12,155 bases of DNA from a bacterium (GTDB lineage Bacteria; Pseudomonadota; Gammaproteobacteria; Berkiellales; Berkiellaceae): positions 1 to 12,155 of the forward strand of contig RFNU01000113.1 in assembly GCA_009927065.1 (NCBI GenBank). The letters are read 5' to 3'. Under the pieces are notes generated by a model. The model was not told where the DNA came from, did no database searches, and worked only from the letters and a program-made list of their open reading frames with translations. The position numbers and the translations under genes are program-made. Positions 1-6,588 of this stretch are shown here, piece by piece. Positions within the stretch are counted from its first letter, which is position 1, and every line of letters begins with the position of its first letter.

Positions 1-534
1 TCATTCAAAAAACCTTATTTACATAACAGCGCTGAACTATCAGATTTTTCACTTTCTTGCCAAGATATTATTAATGAAATTGCAGAGCTTGATAAAGAAC
101 AAGAAGATGTTGTAGATTATCGGACTACTGCGACTTGGTCGCGCCAAATTATTACACTGTTTGCATTAGGCGCTTATATCGACTCACATCCTTATTATCG
201 TGGTACTGCTTACTCTTCAGATTATCCTTATAGCCTGTATTATAGGCCTCAAGATTTAGTATTTGGATCAGCATCATCTGATGAGCTTGTGGCTCTAGCA
301 TCAGAACAATCGATTATTGCTCGAAAATCTCATTTAATAGACTTATATTCTCGCAAAAACTGTTTCATCAATCAGGATCACATCAATACATTCACAATAA
401 ATGAAGAACTTTCATTGGCAAATCAAGATGATATTGCAACAACAGAGAGATCAAATCAGAAGGTCACAGAGACTGAAAGTGAACATGGTCATGATCTTAG
501 CATGTTAATAAATCATGATGTAGTTTATTATTAG
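1..534 (+). CDS. C-terminal part of an unrecognised protein
   Basis: The reading frame is open from the first base of the window to a TAG at 532-534, giving 177 visible residues; the start lies outside. No methionine occurs in frame before position 289, so that ATG is internal and not the likely start. The visible part is mostly soluble-looking, rich in Asp, Glu, Ser and Tyr (a tyrosine-rich stretch is encoded near 190-245), and ends in two tyrosines. I see no transmembrane segment, repeat or catalytic motif that I recognise. Its composition fits the other AT-rich genes here. It ends 64 bp before the remains of a TnpB gene, so an insertion event may have fixed its present 3' surroundings. Function unknown; that it is a real coding region rests only on the long open frame. 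Confidence 0.6.
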   Translation, partial: SFKKPYLHNSAELSDFSLSCQDIINEIAELDKEQEDVVDYRTTATWSRQIITLFALGAYIDSHPYYRGTAYSSDYPYSLYYRPQDLVFGSASSDELVALASEQSIIARKSHLIDLYSRKNCFINQDHINTFTINEELSLANQDDIATTERSNQKVTETESEHGHDLSMLINHDVVYY

Positions 535-598
535 CCTCAAATATGTATATCGCTTTTAGAGCACGACGATTTTGACTATCAGTGACTTCTTTTTTTGA

Positions 599-923
599 CT
601 TAACACACTAGCTAAAGCTCTTGCTGCGCATCCATCACAGGCATGTGCAGATTGTGGACACATTCATCCCGAGAATCACAAAACTCAAGCTGAGTATGTT
701 TGCGTGAATTGTGGCTATACGGCGCATGCAGATTAGGAATGCTGCCGATGTGATTAAAAAACGAGCAATCACCTTCATCTTGGACTCTGGAATGGAGTTG
801 TCAGCCAAAGGAGTTTTGGTTCCATCAAAGCTTCGGGTTGATCCAGGACGAGGAGAGCGCAGTAAGATGTTTGGGTCAAGCTCAAAGCGCAGTGCTCAAT
901 CAGACGTCAAAAAAGAACGTTAA
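599..923 (+). pseudogene. tnpB: Decayed TnpB (IS200/IS605 OrfB) C-terminal remnant, frameshifted
   Basis: Two consecutive frames encode the C-terminal third of a TnpB RNA-guided nuclease. Frame one (599-736) gives the zinc ribbon with CADC (Cys codons 644 and 653) and CVNC (701 and 710), followed by the typical YTAHAD where the last RuvC aspartate sits, then a premature TAG at 734-736. Frame two (from 735) continues with RNAADVIKKRA and ELSAKGVLVPSKL, which normally follow directly. Removing one T at 733/734 would rejoin them, so this is a one-base frameshift. An in-frame stop at 596-598 marks loss of the N-terminal two thirds, including the other RuvC residues. It cannot make a working nuclease. 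The ORF starting at 711 is only the second half of this remnant and not an independent gene. Confidence 0.88.
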
Positions 924-988
924 GCGGCAGCACAGTGTTGCTGTCGCTTAATGGAAAGCCCGCTCATTCATATGGGCGAGTAGTTCAC
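872..988 (+). mobile_element. Right end of IS200/IS605-type element, copy 1, with omega-RNA-like hairpins
   Basis: This stretch matches the minus strand of 12041-12155 with 9 substitutions and one 2-base indel (about 92%). It starts inside the tnpB tail and ends in TAGTTCAC at 981-988, which I take as the element boundary because both copies stop matching there. Two hairpins precede the boundary: a 13-bp arm pair (920-932 with 939-951, one G-T pair) and a terminal one (959-965 with 974-980, one C-A mismatch). Paired hairpins plus a short conserved end are typical of right ends of this family, where the guide RNA (omega RNA) of TnpB has its 3' part and the flanking host DNA acts as guide. Expression of such an RNA here is an inference. 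Confidence 0.75.
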
Positions 989-991
989 TCG

Positions 992-1070
992 TTTATCGAA
1001 CATTCACGCAATACTCCACCCAAATTTTTTACACAACTCTGGGTGGAGTATTGCGTGAGTTTTCGATAAA
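992..1070. repeat. Long imperfect palindrome, 30-bp arms, 19-nt loop
   Basis: The left arm (992-1021) and right arm (1041-1070) are inverted copies matching at 28 of 30 positions; the loop is 1022-1040. The arms include ACGCAATACTCCACCC and its complement. The palindrome begins three bases after the last base of the TnpB right end. No long T run follows on the plus strand apart from AATTTTTT near 1071, so it could act as a terminator, but arms this long are more like a dispersed palindromic repeat or a miniature element. I did not find a second copy in this window. Confidence 0.85.
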
Positions 1071-1154
1071 AATTTTTTCATAACACTTTTTAATACGTTA
1101 CTTCATATGAGTACATATTTTTTCTTTAAAATTTAATACTATGCACCTAAACTG

Positions 1155-1167
1155 TAGATATTATCTA
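1155..1167. promoter_or_regulatory. 13-bp perfect palindrome upstream of the ankyrin gene
   Basis: TAGATA and TATCTA flank a single T, 17 bp before the ATG at 1185. The size and position are those of a repressor or activator site, or it may overlap a -10 element (TATTAT at 1159-1164), but I see no convincing -35 box for it. AT-rich palindromes arise readily by chance in this DNA. Confidence 0.25.
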
Positions 1168-1184
1168 TTTACAGAAAAAAAACA

Positions 1185-2156
1185 ATGCTAGATTCATGGA
1201 TTCAAAAGTTTTCTGCTCTCTTATCTCATTTGATTTCTAAAATCACTTTGAATAAAGACCAGAATAAAGAGACAACGCTAAGTTTGCTTCATAATGCAGC
1301 ACAAAAGGGCGATCTGCGTTATCTTAAGTTGATGTTATCAAAGGAAAATCCCTCGTTTGATCTTTCAGATGAGATAGGATCTACCCCTATATTTTATGCT
1401 CTTGAATATAATCATAAAGAGGTTGCTGAATTTTTATTAAAACAAAAAGCCAATATTAATCATCTTAATACCTTCGGTAGAACACCTTTATTTGCTTCTA
1501 TCGATTCTAATAATCCTGATCTTATAAATTTTGCTTTAAATAATGGCGCCGATCCTCATATTACAGATTCCAATGGAGAGACAATATTGCATTATGGGAT
1601 TATCAATAAAAAGGATAACTCTTTATTTTTTCTTCTTGAAAATGATAATCTGCCAATGAACACTCCTAATAATTTCGGCAAAACCCCTTTAATTCTGGCA
1701 ACAGAGTTTGGGCTAACAAATATTTGCAACACTCTCATATCGAAAGGAGCTCTTATTGATTCCCCTGATAATGATGGCTGGACTGCTTTAATGTATGCTT
1801 GCAATAAAAATCTTATTGATCTCTCATCGTTACTTATTGCCTCTGGTGCTGATATTCATCTGAAAGATAAAAATTTTAACCAAACAGCTTACTTAATCGC
1901 TTGCCGTAGCGGTAATCTCGAAATCGCAGAGATGCTGCTTCGTCATGGCGCTAATAGCCAAGATGTCGATTACTATGAGAGAACAGCCTTACATATTGCT
2001 GTTGAAACAAACTCGCTAGAAACTGTTGAATTTGTTTTAAAAACAAATGTTAATGTCTCTGCTCGTGATAAATTTAATCTCTCAGCAAAAGAATGGGCGA
2101 TTGTGAATGCAAGCGCAGATGTGCTGCGTTTAGTCATTCAAGCTGAAAACAAATAA
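1185..2156 (+). CDS. Ankyrin-repeat protein
   Basis: A 323-residue protein built almost wholly of about nine ankyrin repeats of roughly 33 residues. After a short N-terminal helix-like segment (1-32), repeats begin at about 34, 65, 98, 131, 165, 198, 232, 265 and 299. Many keep the hallmark G-x-TPL/TAL opening (GSTPIF 65, GRTPLF 98, GKTPLI 165, GWTALM 198) and GAD turns (121, 221). There is no signal peptide, membrane segment or attached enzyme domain. Ankyrin arrays bind proteins, and in intracellular gammaproteobacteria many are secreted host-directed effectors; that role here is only an inference from lineage. The ATG lacks a clear Shine-Dalgarno. The stop codon directly abuts the ATG of the next gene, suggesting one transcript with the membrane protein and methyltransferase. 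Confidence 0.9.
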   Translation: MLDSWIQKFSALLSHLISKITLNKDQNKETTLSLLHNAAQKGDLRYLKLMLSKENPSFDLSDEIGSTPIFYALEYNHKEVAEFLLKQKANINHLNTFGRTPLFASIDSNNPDLINFALNNGADPHITDSNGETILHYGIINKKDNSLFFLLENDNLPMNTPNNFGKTPLILATEFGLTNICNTLISKGALIDSPDNDGWTALMYACNKNLIDLSSLLIASGADIHLKDKNFNQTAYLIACRSGNLEIAEMLLRHGANSQDVDYYERTALHIAVETNSLETVEFVLKTNVNVSARDKFNLSAKEWAIVNASADVLRLVIQAENK

Positions 2157-2948
2157 ATGATAAAGATGAATAAGTCACTTATCTTCTTTATTCTTAATCA
2201 TCAAGAAACTCGGGTAAAAATTTTATTTTACTGTTGTTATTACGTGATTTTCATGGTGAGTTTAAAACAATTTCAGACTCCTATTGGTTTTCAATTAGGT
2301 TTGATTTTTATGACAGCTTTTATACACCTTAAAAGAGTCTATGCCTTACCAGCCATTATTGCTCAAGGTCTCCTTTTTCCACAATATTGGTTAATAAATA
2401 TAGGGTATCTCTTATGGCTTTATGTCTTTTTACCGCTAACCTATCTGAAATATAATAATCCATTATGGCCAATACTCAAATCAATCGCGCCATTACTATT
2501 AGCAATATATTTTTATCCAGATAATCCTATTATCTTCATTATTAATAGCTCGTTAAGTCTATGGTTATTTGGTTTTTTAATCACTTATCTCCCTAATGGT
2601 TTAAATGAATGGAAAAAGCAACGCTATATTCTTTATGGAGTATTAATCTACTGCTTCTTATGTTTGGCCTTTTTGCCGAGTGTTTTTTTAGCTTTTATTC
2701 CATTAACTCTTTTAATAAAAAACACATTGGATAAATCTCTGAGCGAACAAATCTTTACAATATTATTTTTATCTTATTATGTTATTTTAGTTAATATGAT
2801 CGATAAATTTGATATGACTCATTTATCCATTTTATTGATCGCGACGTTAACAATTATTTCAGATGGAGCATCTTATCATGAGGGATCTTTCTCTTACATA
2901 CGGCGAAATCAATCCCGGTCAATTAAATCGATTGCTCTCAAAGAATAA
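2157..2948 (+). CDS. Polytopic inner-membrane protein of unknown function
   Basis: A 263-residue, very hydrophobic protein with about seven or eight predicted membrane spans (roughly residues 22-37, 43-57, 65-95 as one or two, 104-122, 125-145, 157-186, 199-214 and 221-235) joined by short basic loops such as NEWKKQR near 150. I do not recognise the family. The ATG immediately follows the ankyrin stop; a second ATG three codons on (2166) is equally possible. The last 20 to 28 codons overlap the downstream methyltransferase in another frame, so the C-terminal tail, rich in Arg and Ser, is constrained by both genes. The abutting start and overlapping end indicate translational coupling in an ankyrin – membrane protein – methyltransferase operon. 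A membrane-bound enzyme or transporter role cannot be told from sequence alone. Confidence 0.75.
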   Translation: MIKMNKSLIFFILNHQETRVKILFYCCYYVIFMVSLKQFQTPIGFQLGLIFMTAFIHLKRVYALPAIIAQGLLFPQYWLINIGYLLWLYVFLPLTYLKYNNPLWPILKSIAPLLLAIYFYPDNPIIFIINSSLSLWLFGFLITYLPNGLNEWKKQRYILYGVLIYCFLCLAFLPSVFLAFIPLTLLIKNTLDKSLSEQIFTILFLSYYVILVNMIDKFDMTHLSILLIATLTIISDGASYHEGSFSYIRRNQSRSIKSIALKE

Positions 2949-3417
2949 TAATATTAAAACATTTATTGATTTAGGATCAGGAAATGGCCAATTGTGTTAT
3001 GAAGCATGTTCTATACCTCACTTAACATCTGTTGTAGGATTAGAATTACTTCCCAGTCGTATAGCTCAAGCCTTAACGTTAAAAAAACAACATAAAACTC
3101 TCATGCAGCATTGTAAATTTTATCTGCATGATTTAAAAAAACCATTTATAGGACTGACTCAGCCCTCTCTTGCGTATGTGTGCTCTACCTGTTTTGAACC
3201 CGATCTTATAGAAAAAATAAGCTCTTGGGTCACTGATGATTTATTAATAAAATCAATAATATCACTCAAGCCGCTCCCCTTAAATGCAGCTTCTTGGAAA
3301 ATATCAACGATTGGAATGATATTATGCTCTTGGGATGTATCAAATTATTATCAATACGAAAGACTGGAAAAACTTATATTGAAAACCAGTACAAACCTCC
3401 TAGAAGGAAAAAAATAA
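2878..3417 (+). CDS. Small class I SAM-dependent methyltransferase, DOT1-like
   Basis: A 179-residue protein with a Rossmann-type methyltransferase core. Residues 8-11 read YGEI; residues 27-38 hold motif I, KTFIDLGSGNGQ, the SAM-binding glycine-rich loop; residues 54-60 (GLELLPS) give the acidic residue expected to hold the ribose hydroxyls; residues 99-111 (AYVCSTCFEPDLI) sit where DOT1 enzymes have their conserved strand. YGE plus DLGSGxGQ is the pattern of the DOT1-like group, which methylates lysines in eukaryotes but is of varied or unknown target in bacteria. Start: ATG 2878 has GGAG nine bases upstream, while ATG 2863 has none, so I prefer 2878. The gene overlaps the upstream membrane-protein gene by 71 bp. 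Substrate unknown. Confidence 0.72.
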   Translation: MRDLSLTYGEINPGQLNRLLSKNNNIKTFIDLGSGNGQLCYEACSIPHLTSVVGLELLPSRIAQALTLKKQHKTLMQHCKFYLHDLKKPFIGLTQPSLAYVCSTCFEPDLIEKISSWVTDDLLIKSIISLKPLPLNAASWKISTIGMILCSWDVSNYYQYERLEKLILKTSTNLLEGKK

Positions 3418-3646
3418 AGCAATCACTCAAAGAATATTCGCCAAAAGCCCTTAACTGGCGTGACCCAGAGCCAAAAGAGATCAGGTTGCCAACTTGTATT
3501 AAGATAGGTGCGTTCTTTTCAAGTAAGACGTTCGCAACAGCGATGAAAATATGTTAGGATAGTAAAAAAGCCTCAATGCATTGGCGATATTTTTATGATT
3601 TTTGCAGCAAAAGGCTGTACTTCAAGAGGTATAGGGAGGAAGTTAG
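3418..3646. other. Intergenic spacer with GC-richer block, no gene recognised
   Basis: The first 130 bases or so (to about 3547) are roughly 44% GC by my count, clearly above the surrounding genes, and are open in one frame on each strand for about 45 codons. The plus-strand frame (ending 3557) begins inside the methyltransferase gene and matches nothing I know; the minus-strand frame also lacks a start. After that comes a self-complementary CAATGCATTG (near 3577-3586) between A and T runs, perhaps a weak terminator, and then the ribosome binding site of the next gene. It may be a remnant of a transferred or repeated element or a non-coding RNA. Confidence 0.4.
3633..3640 (+). promoter_or_regulatory. 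Strong Shine-Dalgarno deciding a TTG start
   Basis: AGGGAGGA lies six bases before TTG 3647 and is the best ribosome binding site in the window. It supports the TTG as the true start of the following gene, where no ATG occurs nearby. Confidence 0.7.
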
Positions 3647-4351
3647 TTGAGCATTTCCTTAGCAATATATTGTGAGGATGATGGCGGGGTTTGTGATGCC
3701 AAGCGAATTTTAGCAAGTTATTCATCATATTTTGCCCATGTTATTGTGCTGATTAATATGGAATCCCCCCCCTCTTTTGGGCCGTCTGAGTTAGACAATA
3801 ATACCTCTATCCTCGATCTCAAAGGAAAAATATCTCAAGGCGCCGCTCTTAATAAAATGTTGCCTCATATCGCTACATCGAAAGTATTATTGATTGATGC
3901 TCGCGCTTCACTTCATAATGGAGTGGTTGCTTTTGTTCATAGAATAAACTCGGAAATCAATATACAATCACCCTATCTTGTCGGATTTCAATTAAGTATC
4001 ACAGCAGGATCATCTGAGAAATCATGGAAACATGATCTCTCGTTAGTTGACACTTTACCCTGGTGTGGATTGTTTTTTGATCCTGTCTTTTTATTGAATT
4101 TAGGCGGTTTCGAAGATCAGCTGTCTCATAAAGCAATGATGATAGATTTATGTATAAGAGCTCAAATATTATCAGCAATTATTTTCCAGAGTGACCTATG
4201 TTTAAGTAATTTAGGACAAGAGCCAAGTAAAAATGAAATGGCTTATATTCAACAACAATACCCTTTCTTATACCCTAATGTCTTTCAACGTTTTTTATCC
4301 ATGTTGAAACGAAAAGATAAAAAAACGGCGTTAAATCCTTTATTGAATTAA
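3647..4351 (+). CDS. Divergent glycosyltransferase family 2-like protein
   Basis: A 234-residue soluble protein that resembles the GT-A fold of family 2 glycosyltransferases, though weakly. It opens with a short strand (ISLAIYCED), has GAALNK at 65-70 where family 2 enzymes carry the N-x-G-x-x-x-N helix, LLIDAR at 81-86 where the metal-binding DxD strand (LDADD) is expected, and GGFED at 153-157 followed by DLCIRAQ at 167-173, echoing the usual GGF(D/E)E and D-x-D-L-x-x-R segment. The DxD motif reads D-A-R, so metal-dependent sugar transfer may be impaired or lost. The start is a TTG with a strong ribosome binding site. It stands alone between a GC-richer spacer and the zapD promoter. A non-catalytic relative is a real alternative. 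Confidence 0.5.
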   Translation: MSISLAIYCEDDGGVCDAKRILASYSSYFAHVIVLINMESPPSFGPSELDNNTSILDLKGKISQGAALNKMLPHIATSKVLLIDARASLHNGVVAFVHRINSEINIQSPYLVGFQLSITAGSSEKSWKHDLSLVDTLPWCGLFFDPVFLLNLGGFEDQLSHKAMMIDLCIRAQILSAIIFQSDLCLSNLGQEPSKNEMAYIQQQYPFLYPNVFQRFLSMLKRKDKKTALNPLLN

Positions 4352-4502
4352 CACTCAATCATATTGCAGCAACAAAAATTAAAAATCCACTCGTCAACAT
4401 ATTGATTGAGATAAACTTTTCAACCTTTATTTATCGATCAGGTGGATGAGTCTTACATAGATAAATTTTTTCACAGATTATGAAATACCAATATATTATG
4501 GT

Positions 4503-4529
4503 TTGCTGATTAAAAAATATTGTTATACT
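4503..4529 (+). promoter_or_regulatory. Extended -10 promoter for zapD and the pilus genes
   Basis: TATACT at 4524-4529 is preceded by TG at 4521-4522, giving a full extended -10 element. TTGCTG at 4503-4508 is a possible -35 box with a short 15-bp spacer. Transcription would start near 4536, about 27 bases before the zapD TTG. The remainder of 4352-4500 is AT-rich, with no gene and only scattered weak inverted repeats. Confidence 0.55.
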
Positions 4530-4562
4530 AAAATAAGTGGAATTTATAATTAAAGAATTATT

Positions 4563-5276
4563 TTGAGTTTACAATATTTTTTTCCTTTAAACAAAAGAGC
4601 GCGATTATTGTTGAAACTCGATTCTTTGTTTCAAGAGCTTGATCATTTAAAGCAAACAGCTGATTATATAACAGCTCGGCAAGCAATTGAGCGTATGTTC
4701 GAAATACTTCAACTCATTGAGCGAGTAGAAATCAAAATGGAATTAGCCAGAGAAGCTGAAAAATTCCTGGTGAAAAATACAAGCCATTTTCCCGAATTGC
4801 AAAAAGCCATTCAAGAGCTATCTGCCCAAACCGGTAAACTGGGGGAAGAATTAAGGACACAACCTTCATTAATCTCAATACAAAAACGACTTTTTCAAAC
4901 AAGCGGGGCTTGTGTTTTTGATGCACCGTCATTACATGCCTGGTTAAGCTGCGAACCAGGGCAACGTTATAAGGATCTTAATCATATGTATGCACATATT
5001 GGTTTACTTGATCATGCAGTCAAAGAACTCATGAAAGCATATTTCCAATCTTTTACTTTTAGAGAAGAGTTTAGTGAAAATGGGCTTTTCCATTTACACC
5101 CATCATCGCATAGTTCGATTATTTGCATAGAAATTAAAAATTGCTTACCATTACTTATCCCTGAAGTCAGCCTATCACCAAAAGCTGTTTTTTTAAAAAT
5201 ATGGGCTCAAGAATCTCTATTAAGCAAAAATATTCCTTACAATGGTCCTGTAACGTTAAGATTGAGTGAATATTAA
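4563..5276 (+). CDS. zapD: Cell division protein ZapD (DUF1342)
   Basis: A 237-residue protein (the E. coli protein is about 247). ZapD binds FtsZ and cross-links its filaments into the division ring in the cytoplasm. Family features visible: the N-terminal FFPLNKRARLLLKLDSLF, matching the usual F-x-PLNE-x-x-R-x-x-L-R-x-E-x-L, a helical segment to about 110, then ACVFDAPSLHAWL (about 118-130), equal to the conserved CSFDLP-x-LH-x-WL, and a C-terminal beta-rich part. The start is TTG at 4563; an in-frame stop at 4551 and the position of the PLN motif leave no better choice, and the ribosome binding site is weak. In related bacteria zapD usually follows pilB-pilC-pilD-coaE; here it precedes the pilus genes and coaE is not seen. 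Confidence 0.9.
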   Translation: MSLQYFFPLNKRARLLLKLDSLFQELDHLKQTADYITARQAIERMFEILQLIERVEIKMELAREAEKFLVKNTSHFPELQKAIQELSAQTGKLGEELRTQPSLISIQKRLFQTSGACVFDAPSLHAWLSCEPGQRYKDLNHMYAHIGLLDHAVKELMKAYFQSFTFREEFSENGLFHLHPSSHSSIICIEIKNCLPLLIPEVSLSPKAVFLKIWAQESLLSKNIPYNGPVTLRLSEY

Positions 5277-5281
5277 ATAAA

Positions 5282-5304
5282 TATTATTGATTCCATCAAT
5301 AATA
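5282..5304. promoter_or_regulatory. Short perfect hairpin between zapD and the pilin-like gene
   Basis: TATTATTGAT (5282-5291) and ATCAATAATA (5295-5304) form a 10-bp stem with a three-base loop just six bases after the zapD stop. There is no following T run, so it is not a standard terminator; it could protect the zapD message end, partly attenuate transcription, or bind a regulator. Confidence 0.35.
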
Positions 5305-5348
5305 CCCCTTACATTAAAGCAATAATCTATCTTGTTTTGATAATACTT

Positions 5349-5756
5349 ATGCAACTACGCTTTCGTTCTGGATTTTCTTTTATCGACATGATGATGTACC
5401 TTTCAATCATGGCTCTGTCATATCATTATGCTATACCATGTTATCAACAATTAATTGCTAAAATGCGTGCGCAAGAACTCATTAAAGTTGCTCAACAAGC
5501 CCAGCTTCAACTGAATGAAGAAATGATTTTTAAGGGTATTTTACCGGATTTTCTTGATTTAGATGCATTAACATCCGAGTCTATAAAAGAAGTTTCTTGG
5601 AATGGTGATGAGCTAGAGATTCATTACCATCAAGAATATCATGATGATTGGATTTTAACACTAAAACCCAATAGCGATAAATTTGGTTTGAAATGGGAAT
5701 GTGACTTCGAAGGTCAGGCTGGTATCAAACCTTATCTTTGCTATGCTCTTACTTAA
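5349..5756 (+). CDS. Type IV pilin-like protein with class III prepilin signal
   Basis: A 135-residue prepilin. The leader MQLRFRSG is basic and ends in Gly; cleavage would fall before Phe9, leaving FSFIDMMMYLSIMALSYHYAI as the start of the hydrophobic N-terminal helix (residues 9-30), with the pilin-typical IP-x-Y just after it (Pro30, Tyr32). A helical spine (about 34-60) and a small C-terminal domain follow, with Cys118 and Cys131 placed like the disulfide pair of pilins. Mature residue 5, nearly always Glu in major pilins, is Asp. TTG 5337 is a possible earlier start, but ATG 5349 gives the better leader length. It begins 72 bp after zapD and overlaps the ATPase gene by 14 bp. A minor pilin or pseudopilin is an alternative. 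Confidence 0.75.
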   Translation: MQLRFRSGFSFIDMMMYLSIMALSYHYAIPCYQQLIAKMRAQELIKVAQQAQLQLNEEMIFKGILPDFLDLDALTSESIKEVSWNGDELEIHYHQEYHDDWILTLKPNSDKFGLKWECDFEGQAGIKPYLCYALT

Positions 5757-6588
5757 AAAAATTATTGAGTTCGCAAAAGAGTTGAAGGCTCACGATATTC
5801 ATATCGTACCGCCTTACTTAAATGAGTCCGTTATTATTTTAAGGCAAGGTAAAAAATGTCTACATCGCCAACAAATTTCTGCTCTTGATTGGTCTCAGAT
5901 CATTGAGTATTTAAAATTTCATAGTCATTATCGTTATGAAGATACCTTAGAGTTTCAAGATACTAAAGTCTGTATTTTTGATGCCCACTTAAGATTAGCT
6001 TTTAGTCCAGGCCATGATCCTTACTTAACTTGCCGTTTGCATTTTTCTGAATATGCAATACCGATCGACCCGAGCATCCAAGAAATGATTGTTAACTGGA
6101 TTGGTAATAACGCCCTATTGTTGATAGTCGGCCCGGTAAAAAGTGGCAAAACAACTTTATATTATGAGATCTTGCGTCAAGCTGCTCTAGCTGACAAAAC
6201 AATTATGAGCCTTGAAAGCCCTATAGAGCGTGTTTTTAATGAATTTACACAACAATCTGTTCGAGAAAATAATGAAATGACAAAAGCGACTCAAGCGCTC
6301 TTAAGATTTGATATGGATATTGTTGGTATCGGCGAAATACGATCCCTTGCTCTTTTAAATGCATTAACATATTTAAACTTATCAAGCATTAATACAATCT
6401 GCACTCTCCATGCAACTTCAATAGAGTCCTTAATAAAAAAGTTAAAAATCCTCTCTCCTGATGATTATGAACGATTTTATTATTCATTTTATGGCGCAAT
6501 ACTGTTAAAAGATATAAATCAAAAACCATTGATTTATCATAAAAACCATGCCGTATTTAATAATATTTTTGCTTCAGCCAGTTTTTAA
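5743..6588 (+). CDS. Short PilB/GspE-type secretion/pilus ATPase
   Basis: A 281-residue hexameric-type ATPase of the type II secretion/type IV pilus family, expected to power pilus extension at the inner membrane. From N to C: AHDIHIVP (16-23), matching ASDIHIEP of the N2 domain; Walker A GPVKSGKT (130-137); Asp box SLESPIERV (156-164); Walker B-like MDIVGIGEIR (191-200); His box CTLHAT (220-225). Full PilB is about 560 residues; the N-terminal N1E domain and the CxxC zinc domain are absent, so it resembles short ComGA-like forms. The usual TG in Walker A (GPTGSGKT) is VK and the Asp box carries SLES rather than TVED. ATG 5743 overlaps the pilin stop; GTG 5701 would add 14 residues inside the pilin gene and lacks homology. 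No ribosome binding site is visible, so coupling is likely. Confidence 0.85.
   Translation: MLLLKKIIEFAKELKAHDIHIVPPYLNESVIILRQGKKCLHRQQISALDWSQIIEYLKFHSHYRYEDTLEFQDTKVCIFDAHLRLAFSPGHDPYLTCRLHFSEYAIPIDPSIQEMIVNWIGNNALLLIVGPVKSGKTTLYYEILRQAALADKTIMSLESPIERVFNEFTQQSVRENNEMTKATQALLRFDMDIVGIGEIRSLALLNALTYLNLSSINTICTLHATSIESLIKKLKILSPDDYERFYYSFYGAILLKDINQKPLIYHKNHAVFNNIFASASF

Noticed and set aside
711..923. Separate 70-residue gene starting at ATG 711
   Set aside because: It is the second half of the frameshifted TnpB remnant; its sequence continues the zinc-ribbon frame after a one-base insertion.
3294..3557. 87-residue gene overlapping the methyltransferase 3' end
   Set aside because: Nearly half lies inside the methyltransferase in another frame; no ribosome binding site and no recognisable family. 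The part after 3417 is described as a spacer instead.
4381..4455. Possible second copy of the 992-1070 palindrome, based on TTTATCGATCA and GGTGGATGAG
   Set aside because: Only short pieces agree (ATCCAC/GTGGAT and partial ATAAA stretches); the order and the rest of the arms do not match.
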